A stretch of DNA of 64,000 nt from Sphingomonas corticis (GTDB lineage: Bacteria; Pseudomonadota; Alphaproteobacteria; Sphingomonadales; Sphingomonadaceae). Location of the stretch: NCBI RefSeq assembly GCF_012035195.1, contig NZ_JAAVJH010000010.1:1-64000 (forward strand), in the 5' to 3' direction. Below the pieces are notes generated by a model that searched no databases, had not been told where the DNA came from, and worked only from the letters and a program-made list of their open reading frames with translations. Positions 52,834 to 60,691 of the stretch are shown here, piece by piece. The translations under genes and the position numbers were made by a program. Position 1 is the stretch's first letter. Each line of letters begins with the position of its first letter.

Positions 52834-54576
52834 TCAGGCCGCCAGATCGTACGGCTTGATCTCGCCCGACAGATACAGGTTGCGCGCCTTCGCGCGGCTC
52901 AGCTTGCCCGAGCTGGTGCGCGGCAGCGTGCGCGGCGGGATCAGCTCCACCACGCAGTTCATGCCGGTGACGGAGCGGACGCGCTCGCGGATCTCGTCAC
53001 GCAGGCGCACGCGCTCGCCCTCGTCGCTGCTGCGGCACTGCACCAGCACCGCTGGCGTCTCCTCGCCGCCCGGCGTGGTGATGGCGAAGGCGGCGATGTC
53101 GCCCGCCTTGAAGCCGGGCAGCTGCTCCACCGCCCACTCGATGTCCTGTGGCCAATGGTTACGGCCGTTGACGATGATCATGTCCTTGGCGCGGCCGACG
53201 ATGAAGATGTAGCCGGCGGACATGTAGCCCATGTCGCCGGTGTCGAGCCATCCGTCCTTCAGGCAGGCGTCGGTGGCGGCCTCGTCGCGGAAGTAGCCGA
53301 CCATCACGCTGGGGCCGCGGCACCAGATCTTGCCGATCGCGCCGTCGGGCAGCGGGGTGCCGTCCTCCTCGCGGACCTCCACCTCCATGTCGCGCACGGG
53401 CTTGCCGCAGTTCACGATCGCGCGGAAGCGCTGCGGCCGGTCCCCCGCGGCGTGGCCGCCGGACAGGTCGGTCTCCTCCACAAGCTCGACGCGGATGCCC
53501 TCGCCCACCGGCATCAGCGACACCGCCAGCGTCGCCTCGGCGAGGCCGTAGCTGGGCAGGAAGGCGCTCGCCTGGAACCCGGCCTCGGCGAAGGCGTCGA
53601 CGAAGGCCTGCATCACGTCGGGACGGATCATGTCCGCGCCGTTGCCCGCCACGCGCCAGCGCGACAGGTCGAACCGGTCCGACGCCTTGGTCTGGGACGA
53701 GATGCGACGCGCGCAGATGTCGTAGCCGAAGGTCGGCGAGTAGCTGAGCGAGGTGCCGGGATTGCGGCTGATGAGGTCCAGCCACGACAGCGGCCGGCGC
53801 GCGAAATCCTCGGTCTTCAGATAGTCGGTCGACACCTGGTTCGCGACCGGCGACAGGAAGCAGCCGACCAGCCCCATGTCGTGATACCACGGCAGCCAGG
53901 AGACGCAGCGGTCCTCCGCCGCGATCTGCACGCCATGCGCGTGCGCCGCCAGGTTCGACAGGAGCGCGCGGTGCGTGATGGCGACGCCGTGCGGGAAGCG
54001 GGTCGATCCGCTGGAATATTGCAGGTAGCAGATGTCGTCCGTTCCGGCCTCCGGCAGCGGCGCTTCCGGCGCCTCGCGCGTCAGGAAGTCCTCCCACGCC
54101 ACCCCCTCGACGCCCGCCGCCTCGGCCGCGGCGCCGGCCATGGCGCCGATCTCGCCGGGGAACACCAGCAGCCGCGGATCGCAGCTCGCCAGCTGGACGC
54201 GCAGCTGGTCGATGTACGATTCCTTCCCGCCGAACGAGGTCGGCAGCGGCAGCGGCACCGGCCAGGCGCCCGCCATCACCACGCCGAAGAACAATTGCGC
54301 GAACTCCGCGCCCGTCTCCGCCACCAGCGCGACGCGATCGCCCGCCCCGATGCCCGCGGCGACGAAGCGGTGCGCCGCCGCCTCGGCATCGCCGCGCAGC
54401 TCGGCATAGGGATAGCTGCGCACCAGCGTGCCGCGCGCGTCGTGGAAGTTCAGCCCGCGCGTCCCCTTGGCGGCATAGTCCAGCGCCTCGCCCAGCGTCG
54501 CGAAATCGCTGAAGCGGCGCGGCAGCGTGTCGGCCGTCGGCGTCGGCATCATGGCGGTCTCACTGGTCATCAACAT
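52834..54576 (-). CDS. Fatty acyl-AMP ligase (FadD-like)
   Basis: A 580-residue adenylate-forming enzyme. The ATP loop YSSGSTRFPHGVAITH (about residue 190), the SYGLAEATLAVS motif, DTGDMGYMSAGYIFIVGRAKD and the C-terminal PRTSSGKLSR Lys are all present. The insertion typical of fatty acyl-AMP ligases (SSQTKASDRFDLSRWRVAGNGADMI region) suggests transfer to an acyl carrier protein rather than CoA. In sphingomonads such enzymes may feed lipid or sphingolipid assembly; no acyl carrier protein gene is adjacent here. The start ATG 54576 has an AGGG upstream; ATG 54570 is an alternative. Confidence 0.85.
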   Translation of the reverse strand: MLMTSETAMMPTPTADTLPRRFSDFATLGEALDYAAKGTRGLNFHDARGTLVRSYPYAELRGDAEAAAHRFVAAGIGAGDRVALVAETGAEFAQLFFGVVMAGAWPVPLPLPTSFGGKESYIDQLRVQLASCDPRLLVFPGEIGAMAGAAAEAAGVEGVAWEDFLTREAPEAPLPEAGTDDICYLQYSSGSTRFPHGVAITHRALLSNLAAHAHGVQIAAEDRCVSWLPWYHDMGLVGCFLSPVANQVSTDYLKTEDFARRPLSWLDLISRNPGTSLSYSPTFGYDICARRISSQTKASDRFDLSRWRVAGNGADMIRPDVMQAFVDAFAEAGFQASAFLPSYGLAEATLAVSLMPVGEGIRVELVEETDLSGGHAAGDRPQRFRAIVNCGKPVRDMEVEVREEDGTPLPDGAIGKIWCRGPSVMVGYFRDEAATDACLKDGWLDTGDMGYMSAGYIFIVGRAKDMIIVNGRNHWPQDIEWAVEQLPGFKAGDIAAFAITTPGGEETPAVLVQCRSSDEGERVRLRDEIRERVRSVTGMNCVVELIPPRTLPRTSSGKLSRAKARNLYLSGEIKPYDLAA

Positions 54577-54608
54577 CTTGTACCCTATGGCGGCGATACG
54601 CCTGCGCA

Positions 54609-55208
54609 ATGATCCGGCGTCCATCCCTGCGCGAGCGCAGCGTTCAAAATCGGTTGCCAGTGTGGCACAAACATGGCGTGCCCACCCCGTCGAGACGTTC
54701 CCCGCCCCCTCCGCTCGACGCCGCGGCGCTCGACCGGCTCGCGCTGCGCTACGTCGAGCGGTTCGCCACCACGCGCGGGCGGCTGGCCGACTATCTGTCG
54801 CGCAAGCTGCGCGAGCGCGGCTGGACCGGCGAGGCGGCGCCCGATCCCGCCGCCGTGGCGGAGCGGATGGCCGGGCGCGGCTACGTCGACGATCGCGGCT
54901 ACGCGGCGATGAAGGGTGCGGCGCTGACCCGGCGCGGCCTCGGCGCGCGGCGCGTCGCGGACACCCTGCGTGGCGCCGGCATCGCCGCGGACGACGCCGC
55001 GCCGGTGCTGGAGGAGGCGCGCGAGCAGGCGTGGGACAGCGCGGTAGCCTTCGCCCGGCGCAAGCGGATCGGCCCCTTCGCCGCCGCGCCCGCCGAGCCG
55101 AAGCTGCGGGAGCGGCAGTTCGCGCAATTGCTGCGCGCCGGGCACGCCATGGACGTGGCACGGCGGCTGGTGGCGATGGCGCCCGGCGAACTGCCCGATC
55201 CGGAATGA
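54609..55208 (+). CDS. recX: RecX-family regulatory protein
   Basis: A 199-residue protein with RecX three-helix repeats (RGRLADYLSRKLRERGW, MAGRGYVDDRGYAAMKGAA, RRGLGARRVADTLRGAG). RecX inhibits RecA. It is not next to recA here. The true start is uncertain: ATG 54609 gives an Arg-rich extension, whereas GTG 54678 (VPTPSRRSPPPPLDAA) would trim 23 residues. It is divergent from the acyl-AMP ligase gene, sharing a 32-bp gap. Confidence 0.82.
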   Translation: MIRRPSLRERSVQNRLPVWHKHGVPTPSRRSPPPPLDAAALDRLALRYVERFATTRGRLADYLSRKLRERGWTGEAAPDPAAVAERMAGRGYVDDRGYAAMKGAALTRRGLGARRVADTLRGAGIAADDAAPVLEEAREQAWDSAVAFARRKRIGPFAAAPAEPKLRERQFAQLLRAGHAMDVARRLVAMAPGELPDPE

Positions 55209-55272
55209 GCCCGCGTCGCGCGGCTTGTGCGGGCAGGCGAAGTTGCTAAGCCCCGGTTAGGGGTAACGCGAC

Positions 55273-55851
55273 GTGCGAGACGAAACATCCGCACCCGCCG
55301 GCGATGGCACGGACATCGCGGGTCGGGAAACTGACGCCGGGGCGGCACCGCCCCGGGCGGTGGGCGGCGTGCTGAAATGGTTCGACGCCACGCGCGGCTT
55401 CGGTTTCCTCGTCGCGGACGAGGAAGGGATCGGCGACGTGCTGATCCACTTCAGCGTCCTGCAGAGCTTCGGCCGCCGCACCCTGCCGGAGGGGACGCGC
55501 ATCGACGCCATGGCGGTGAAGGGCGCGCGCGGCTGGCAGGCGACGGAGATCCGCGCCATCGACGTCAGCGACGCCGCCGAGGTGGTGCGCGAGCGCGACC
55601 GCGCTCGGGTCGATCCCGACGTGCTGGCCGACCGCGCCGGCGACTGGGAGGACGTGGCGGTCAAATGGTTCAACCGCCTGAAGGGCTACGGCTTCCTCAC
55701 CTCCGCCACGCGCGAGGGCGACATCTTCGTCCACATGGAGACGATGCGCCGGGCCGGGATCGACGAGATCCTGCCCGAACAGCCGCTGCGCGCCCGCATC
55801 GTCGCCGGTCGCAAGGGGCCCCTGGCCGTGACCGTGGCGGCGGTGGAATGA
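55273..55851 (+). CDS. Double cold-shock-domain protein
   Basis: A 192-residue protein starting at GTG 55273. Two cold shock domains are separated by a short charged linker: residues about 33-105 (GVLKWFDATRGFGFLV, DVLIHFS) and 125-190 (VAVKWFNRLKGYGFLTS, DIFVHMETMRRAG). Alphaproteobacteria carry such two-domain proteins, several of them linked to cold or stress growth. It overlaps the DUF192 gene by 4 bp (ATGA). Confidence 0.92.
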   Translation: MRDETSAPAGDGTDIAGRETDAGAAPPRAVGGVLKWFDATRGFGFLVADEEGIGDVLIHFSVLQSFGRRTLPEGTRIDAMAVKGARGWQATEIRAIDVSDAAEVVRERDRARVDPDVLADRAGDWEDVAVKWFNRLKGYGFLTSATREGDIFVHMETMRRAGIDEILPEQPLRARIVAGRKGPLAVTVAAVE

Positions 55852-56312
55852 GGGCGCTCGCGTCTTTCGCCGCGCTCGCGCTCGCGCTGCCGGGCTGCAA
55901 GGGCGAGAGCGCACCCGCCGCGGCCGCGACGCCGGCCACGATCCCGCTGACGATCGAGAGCGGGGGCAAGCGCCACGCCTTCCGCGTGGAGGTGGCGCGC
56001 ACCCCCGCCGCGCAGCAGCGCGGGCTGATGTTCCGCCCGCCGCTCGCCGACGACGCGGGCATGCTGTTCGCGCCCTATCCTCCCGAGGGCGGGCCGCCGC
56101 GCGAGGCCAGTTTCTGGATGAAGGACACGCCCAGTCCGCTCGACATCGTCTTCATCCGCGCGGACGGCACGATCGCCACCGTCGCGGCGGACACCATCCC
56201 CTATTCCGAAGTGCCCGTCACCTCGGGCGAGCCGGTCGCCGCGGTGCTGGAACTGCGCGCCGGCCGCGCCGCGGAACTGGGGATCGCGGAGGGCGACCGG
56301 GTCCGCTGGTAG
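55848..56312 (+). CDS. DUF192 family protein, probably a lipoprotein
   Basis: A 154-residue protein with lipobox-like ALALPGCKGE (Cys17). The DUF192 domain is clear: RGLMFRPPLADDAGMLF, SFWMKDTPSPLDIVFI and the terminal GRAAELGIAEGDRVRW. Function unknown; the family is often encoded next to cold-shock proteins and complex I accessory genes, as here. The start overlaps the upstream stop. Confidence 0.85.
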   Translation: MRALASFAALALALPGCKGESAPAAAATPATIPLTIESGGKRHAFRVEVARTPAAQQRGLMFRPPLADDAGMLFAPYPPEGGPPREASFWMKDTPSPLDIVFIRADGTIATVAADTIPYSEVPVTSGEPVAAVLELRAGRAAELGIAEGDRVRW

Positions 56313-56439
56313 CGGAAGGCCCATCTTCCGTTCGCGCTGCCGGCACGGACGCCGACGCCTCGACAGGCCCGGTGCCCCGGCATCCCGCTTCACACCCCGG
56401 TTGAAGCCGCGCCCGCGGGGCGGTAAGCGCGTCGCCACG

Positions 56440-56871
56440 ATGGGCATCAACCTCAATCCCTTCACCTGGTGGACCGGCGCGAGCTGGGGCACGATCCTCT
56501 ACGGCCTGCGCGGCAAGACGCAGGTGGGCGAGGATTCGCTCGGCAACACCTATTGGGAGGGCGGCAGCGACACCGCGGGCAATCCGCGCCGCTACGTCAT
56601 CTACGCCGGCGCCAACGACACCAGCCGCGTGCCGCCCGAATGGTTCAGCTGGCTGCACCACCAGGTCGACCACGCGCCCGACCGCTCGCTTCCCGCGCCG
56701 CGCGCGTGGGAGAAGCCGGCGGTACCCAACCTGACCGGCACCGCGCTCGCCTATCGCCCGCAGGGCGCGCTGGAGAAGGGCGGCCGCCGCGCCTCCGCCA
56801 CCGGCGACTACGAGGCGTGGACGCCCGATGGCGACGAGGCGCCCGGCGACGAGAGGGGCGCCGCGGCGTGA
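56440..56871 (+). CDS. NDUFA12-like complex I accessory subunit
   Basis: A 143-residue protein of the NDUFA12/B17.2 family, a supernumerary complex I subunit shared by mitochondria and alphaproteobacteria. Signatures: KTQVGEDSLGNTYWE, RRYVIYAG and SRVPPEWFSWLHHQVD. It has no catalytic role; it supports assembly. The start MGINLNPFTWWTG has no long alternative. Its stop overlaps the DUF2155 start by 4 bp (GTGA), so the two are coupled. Confidence 0.93.
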   Translation: MGINLNPFTWWTGASWGTILYGLRGKTQVGEDSLGNTYWEGGSDTAGNPRRYVIYAGANDTSRVPPEWFSWLHHQVDHAPDRSLPAPRAWEKPAVPNLTGTALAYRPQGALEKGGRRASATGDYEAWTPDGDEAPGDERGAAA

Positions 56872-57500
56872 AGCGCGGGCTCGCGATCGGCGGGCTGGTA
56901 GTGCTGGCGGCGGGCGGGATCGCCTGGGCGGGCGCCAACCTGATCGGTCGCGGCAACGCGCCCAAGGGCGCGGTCTCCGCCGACGTGCCGCCTCCCGTGG
57001 CGGAGAGCGCCGATGCGGCCGAGGTGACCGACGAGGGCGGGCCGGTCGACGCCGGGCAGACGCCGATGGCCCAGCGCGTGGCGGTGCTGGGCGTCCTCAA
57101 CAAGCGCAACGGCGTGTCGCGCGACATCTCCCTGCGTCCCGGTCAGGCGATCCGCGTCGGGGACGTCGTTGTCAGGCTGCGCGCGTGCGAACGGACCGCG
57201 CCGTGGGAGCCGGACCAGCTGACCGGCGCCTTCGTCCAGCTCGACGTGCGCGGCGCGGACCAGGGCTGGCGGCGCGCCTTCTCCGGCTGGCTCTACAAGG
57301 AGCGGCCGGCGATGAACGTGGTGCTCCACCCCATCTACGACGTCTGGCCCAAGAGCTGTACCGTAACCTTTCCCGGCACCGCTCCGTCCACGGCGCCCAG
57401 CGCGTCGAGCGCGCGGAAACCGCCCGCTCCCGCACCCAGCGCCTCGCCCGAGGCGGAGGGCGCGGCCGACGACAGCGCGGCGCCCAGCAATTCCATATAG
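56868..57500 (+). CDS. DUF2155 family protein
   Basis: A 210-residue protein starting at GTG 56868. An N-terminal signal or anchor (VVLAAGGIAWAGANLI) precedes the DUF2155 core (AVLGVLNKRNGVSRDISLRPG, VRLRACERTAPWEPDQ, YDVWPKSCTVTFPG). The last 45 residues are low-complexity Ala/Pro/Ser and overlap the C-terminal coding part of aat on the other strand by 166 bp. The family is seen near NDUFA12 in alphaproteobacteria. Function unknown. Confidence 0.82.
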   Translation: MKRGLAIGGLVVLAAGGIAWAGANLIGRGNAPKGAVSADVPPPVAESADAAEVTDEGGPVDAGQTPMAQRVAVLGVLNKRNGVSRDISLRPGQAIRVGDVVVRLRACERTAPWEPDQLTGAFVQLDVRGADQGWRRAFSGWLYKERPAMNVVLHPIYDVWPKSCTVTFPGTAPSTAPSASSARKPPAPAPSASPEAEGAADDSAAPSNSI

Positions 57501-58057
57501 GCGGCGCGGTCGATCTCCTGCGCACCCAGCGAGGCGAGGTGCGCGGTCATGAACTGGCAGTCCAGCAGCGTGAAACCGCCCGCCTTCAACCGCGCGACCA
57601 GATGCGCGATCGCGACCTTGGAGGCGTCGGCGGCACGGCTGACCATGCTCTCGCCGAAGAAGGCGCGGCCGAGCGCGAGGCCGTACAGCCCGCCCGCCAG
57701 CCGGTCGCCGATCCAGCACTCGACCGAGTGCGCGTGGCCCAGCGCGTGGAGGCGCAGGAAGGCCTGCTCGATCGACGGGTTGATCCACGTGTCCGGCCGG
57801 TCGGCCGCCGCCTCCGCGCACAGGGCGATCACGGCGGGAAAGGCGCGGTCGGCGGTGACGCGGAAGCGATCGGCCGCGATCGTGCGGCGCAGGCTGCGCG
57901 ACAGGTGGAAGCCGTCGAGCGGCAGGATCGCGCGTCGGCGCGGCTCCACCCAATAGACGCTGCGCGCGTCGCGCGCGTCCGCCATGGGGAAGACGCCGAC
58001 GGAATAGGCGCCGAGCAGCAGCGCCGGGTCCAGCGTCTCGAACGGCATGCCGCTCAT
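57335..58057 (-). CDS. aat: Leucyl/phenylalanyl-tRNA-protein transferase
   Basis: A 240-residue Aat that adds Leu or Phe to N-terminal Arg/Lys of proteins, marking them for ClpAP. Key segments: LLGAYSVGVFPMADA, WVEPRRRAILPLDGFHLSRSLRR, TWINPSIEQAFLRLH, GGLYGLALGRAFFGESMVSRA, and FTLLDCQFMTAHLASLGA. The C-terminal 55 residues (up to LLGQTS) lie antisense to the DUF2155 gene. The final VQLLGQTS fits the end seen in related proteins, so both genes are likely genuine. Confidence 0.92.
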   Translation of the reverse strand: MSGMPFETLDPALLLGAYSVGVFPMADARDARSVYWVEPRRRAILPLDGFHLSRSLRRTIAADRFRVTADRAFPAVIALCAEAAADRPDTWINPSIEQAFLRLHALGHAHSVECWIGDRLAGGLYGLALGRAFFGESMVSRAADASKVAIAHLVARLKAGGFTLLDCQFMTAHLASLGAQEIDRAAYMELLGAALSSAAPSASGEALGAGAGGFRALDALGAVDGAVPGKVTVQLLGQTS

Positions 58058-58142
58058 CGCGGCGGATGCGAAACGCGCGCCGCGGCAGGGCCGCGACGCG
58101 CGTGAAGGGGAACCGGTGCCGCGGGATCCGCGGCGCGGGGCA

Positions 58143-58535
58143 TCAGGCGTGGCAGGCGAGCGCGCCCTTGCCGGGCACCTTCACCTCGACCGCGTCGGTG
58201 TTGCCGGTCAGCGACCAGCCGCCCTCTGCGGTCAGCGGCTGACCCGCCTCCGCCGCCTTCAGCGTGGTGGGCGTGCCGCCCTTTTCCGTCCGGACGACGG
58301 CCTGCTTGTCGCCCTGGAAGAAGGTGACGTAGACGAGCTCGCCGCTCTTGCAGCGCATCGTCTTGTCCGCCTTGATGGCGGGGGGCAGCTCGACCGGCGC
58401 GGCGTTCGCCAGCGTCGAGGCCATCGGGTCGGGATTGGTGTCGATCACCTGCGGCTCGTTGGACTGCGAGTTGCAGGCGCCGAGGACGAGCAGCGAGGAG
58501 AGGGCGGCGGCGATGGGGAGGGGGGTCTTCGTCAT
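58143..58535 (-). CDS. Putative lipoprotein, MliC-like
   Basis: A 130-residue protein with a lipobox (LLVLGACNSQ, Cys21). The C-terminal part has two Cys (TMRCKSGELVYVTFF and GKGALACHA) and strands arranged like the C-type lysozyme inhibitor MliC family, which guards the cell wall, though the match is weak. It is monocistronic, between aat and the Y-family polymerase. Start at ATG 58535 matches the signal peptide. Confidence 0.7.
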   Translation of the reverse strand: MTKTPLPIAAALSSLLVLGACNSQSNEPQVIDTNPDPMASTLANAAPVELPPAIKADKTMRCKSGELVYVTFFQGDKQAVVRTEKGGTPTTLKAAEAGQPLTAEGGWSLTGNTDAVEVKVPGKGALACHA

Positions 58536-58606
58536 AGCGGGCCTTCGCTTCGCCCATGCAGCACGGACCGTCAAGCGCGTTGTCGCAGTGCAGCGCAGCC
58601 GCGCGA

Positions 58607-59923
58607 TCACTCGTGAAATTCGCCGAGCTCGGGAATGCGGCCGAACGCGATCTTCGTGCCCACCCGGTCCAGCCGTCCGCCATTGAGCGGTCCTACGGAA
58701 ACGGCATTGCGCCCGAAGCGCTGGTTGATCCGGTCGATCGCGCGGCTCAGCGCCAGGCCGCGGGTTTCGCGCGCCAGGGGATCGTCGGCATCCAGGTGCG
58801 CGAACAGCGACGCCTGCTCGCCCGCCACCGGCTCGATCTCCGCCAGCGTCACGCCGATCATGCGGCAGCCGGTGCGATGCGCGCGGCCCGCCTCGGCCAG
58901 GCGCGGGAACAGCGTCTCCAGCCGGTCGAGCACCTGGAAGCTGTCCTGCGTGGCGGGCAGCCTCGCCGACGTGCGCCACGTCGACTTGTCGTCCTCGAAC
59001 CGCGCGTGAAGCACCAGCAGCCGCGCGCGATAGCCCTTGCGCCGCAGTCGGCTGGCCGCCTTCAGCGCCAGCCGCCGCGCGGTGAGCCGCACGGGCGCGT
59101 AACCGCGCTTGCCCGGACTCAGCACGTGGCTGTGCCCGATCGTGCGGCTCTGCGACGCCTTCTCCGGCAGGTCGACGCCGTGGAGCAGGAACCACAGCCG
59201 GTCGCCGTCGCGCCCGCCCCAGGCATGGCCCGCGTCGCGCGGGCGGCGGGCCAGCAGCTGCGCGATGTCGTTCACGCCGTCGCGCGCCAGCCGCCGCTCC
59301 ATCTTGGCGCCGATCCCGGCGATGTCGCGCAGCTTCAGCGGGTGAAGCGCGTGGGGCAGATCCTGCTCCTCGAACACGACCAGGCCATCGGGCTTCATGA
59401 GGTCGGACGCCAGCTTCGCCAGCAGGCGGTTGGGCGCGATGCCGATCGAGGAGGTGAGGCATTCGCCGACCCGAGCGCGGATGCCCGCCTTGATCCGCCC
59501 CGCCAGCGCCACCGCGGCGTCGCGCCCGTTCTCGTTGTCGAGCAGGCGGCACGCGACCTCGTCGATCGAGCAGACCTTCGTGACCGGCACGTGCCGCTCG
59601 ATCTCCGTGATGATGGCATCGTGGAAGGCGACGTAGCGCTCGTGCCGCGCCGGCGTGACCACCAGGTCGCGGCACAGCCGCTTCGCCTCGTAGACCGGCG
59701 TGCCGGTGGAGATGCCGTAGCGCTTGGCCTCGACGGACGCGGCGATGGCCACGGTCGTGTCCGACCCCACCGGCGCGACGATGACGGGGCGTCCGCGCAG
59801 CGCCGGCTGCACCTGCTGCTCGACGCTGGCGAAATAGCTGTTCAGGTCGAGGAACAGCCAGCGCAGCGGGCGCGGGGGAAGGTCGAGGAGCGGGGAGGGC
59901 GACTCGGGCACGCCCGCGAACAT
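58607..59923 (-). CDS. dinB: Y-family DNA polymerase (DinB-like)
   Basis: A 438-residue error-prone polymerase. Catalytic acids are in FLDLNSYFASVEQQ and KVCSIDEVAC, and the palm/fingers block SIGIAPNRLLAKLASDLMKPDG is typical. A helix-hairpin-helix and little-finger domain follow (GHSHVLSPGKRG). The closest type is DNA polymerase IV, although UmuC-like forms share the motifs. A beta-clamp motif at the very C-terminus is not clearly seen. It is adjacent to a VapBC pair. Confidence 0.86.
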   Translation of the reverse strand: MFAGVPESPSPLLDLPPRPLRWLFLDLNSYFASVEQQVQPALRGRPVIVAPVGSDTTVAIAASVEAKRYGISTGTPVYEAKRLCRDLVVTPARHERYVAFHDAIITEIERHVPVTKVCSIDEVACRLLDNENGRDAAVALAGRIKAGIRARVGECLTSSIGIAPNRLLAKLASDLMKPDGLVVFEEQDLPHALHPLKLRDIAGIGAKMERRLARDGVNDIAQLLARRPRDAGHAWGGRDGDRLWFLLHGVDLPEKASQSRTIGHSHVLSPGKRGYAPVRLTARRLALKAASRLRRKGYRARLLVLHARFEDDKSTWRTSARLPATQDSFQVLDRLETLFPRLAEAGRAHRTGCRMIGVTLAEIEPVAGEQASLFAHLDADDPLARETRGLALSRAIDRINQRFGRNAVSVGPLNGGRLDRVGTKIAFGRIPELGEFHE

Positions 59924-59932
59924 AGCATGAAC

Positions 59933-60325
59933 TTACGCCGCAGGCTCGACGTCGGTGTGGGTGAAATCGTCGCCCTTGAACAGCAGCGGCTCGCTGCGTT
60001 CCTTCGCGAGCGCGTAGGAGAAGCAGTCGCCGAAGTTGAGCCTGGCCGGATGACCGGTGCCGCGGCCATATTCGCCATAGGCTCGGCGTCCGATCTCCGC
60101 CTGGGCGGCGGTGACGGGCACGACCTCGATCCGAAGGCCGGGAAGGATGCGCTCGGCGTAGAAGGCAAGTTGCGGATCCTGGCGCCGGACGAGCACGGTG
60201 CCGAGTTCTACCCACGATCCCGCTGACATCCGGCGGGCCGAAGCGGTCACCATCAGGCGCAGCATCCTGTCGGCTTCGTCCTCCTGACACAGCATCGCCA
60301 TGATCGCCGACGTGTCGACGATCAC
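59933..60325 (-). CDS. vapC: VapC-type PIN-domain toxin
   Basis: A 130-residue PIN-domain ribonuclease starting at GTG 60325. Acidic active-site residues: Asp4 (VDTSAIMAML), Glu40 (WVELGTV), Asp100 (NFGDCFSYALA) and Asp119/Asp120 (KGDDF). All four are in place, so the enzyme is probably active. VapC toxins cut tRNA or rRNA when freed from VapB. The start overlaps the antitoxin stop by 4 bp (GTGA), so toxin is made after antitoxin. Confidence 0.9.
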   Translation of the reverse strand: MIVDTSAIMAMLCQEDEADRMLRLMVTASARRMSAGSWVELGTVLVRRQDPQLAFYAERILPGLRIEVVPVTAAQAEIGRRAYGEYGRGTGHPARLNFGDCFSYALAKERSEPLLFKGDDFTHTDVEPAA

Positions 60326-60621
60326 GACGCGAAGGAGCCGTCTTCGTTGTAGATCTCGTCCATGATCTCCTTCGACGTCCTTCCCTCCCACTCGGGCGGA
60401 AGATGCTGTCGTATGTCCGCCAGGACCGCCTTCATGTCGGCCATGCGGCGCTGGATCTCCGCTTCGCGTTCCTCCGCCATCTTCTCCAGCGCCGCGCGCA
60501 CCGTCTCGGTCACGGTCCGTCGCGTCTGGCCGGCGAGCTCTCGCGCGAGCCGCACGGTCTCGGGATCCTTGATGTTCAGCTGAACGCCCACGTCTACCTC
60601 CTGGCCCCCGCTTTCTACCAT
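60322..60621 (-). CDS. vapB: VapB-type antitoxin (Rv0623-like)
   Basis: A 99-residue antitoxin. VQLNIKDPETVRLARELAGQTRRTVTETVRAALE is the PSK-type N-terminal DNA-binding region; the acidic C-terminus (EWEGRTSKEIMDEIYNEDGSFAS) would wrap the toxin. ATG 60621 is taken; a GTG nine residues later is possible. It is divergent from the cysteine synthase gene with 70 bp between, which should hold an autoregulated promoter; a palindrome CGCCCGGGCG lies at 60665-60674. Confidence 0.88.
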   Translation of the reverse strand: MVESGGQEVDVGVQLNIKDPETVRLARELAGQTRRTVTETVRAALEKMAEEREAEIQRRMADMKAVLADIRQHLPPEWEGRTSKEIMDEIYNEDGSFAS

Positions 60622-60691
60622 GGCTCGGCCTTGGCCTCAATCAAGCGACCCTCGCTTGCCGTCGCGCCCGGGCGGACGCATCTGTCGCGCC

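Noticed and set aside
60665..60674. CGCCCGGGCG palindrome as VapB operator
   Set aside because: A 10-bp GC palindrome is common by chance at this base composition and no second copy is seen; mentioned only in the vapB entry.
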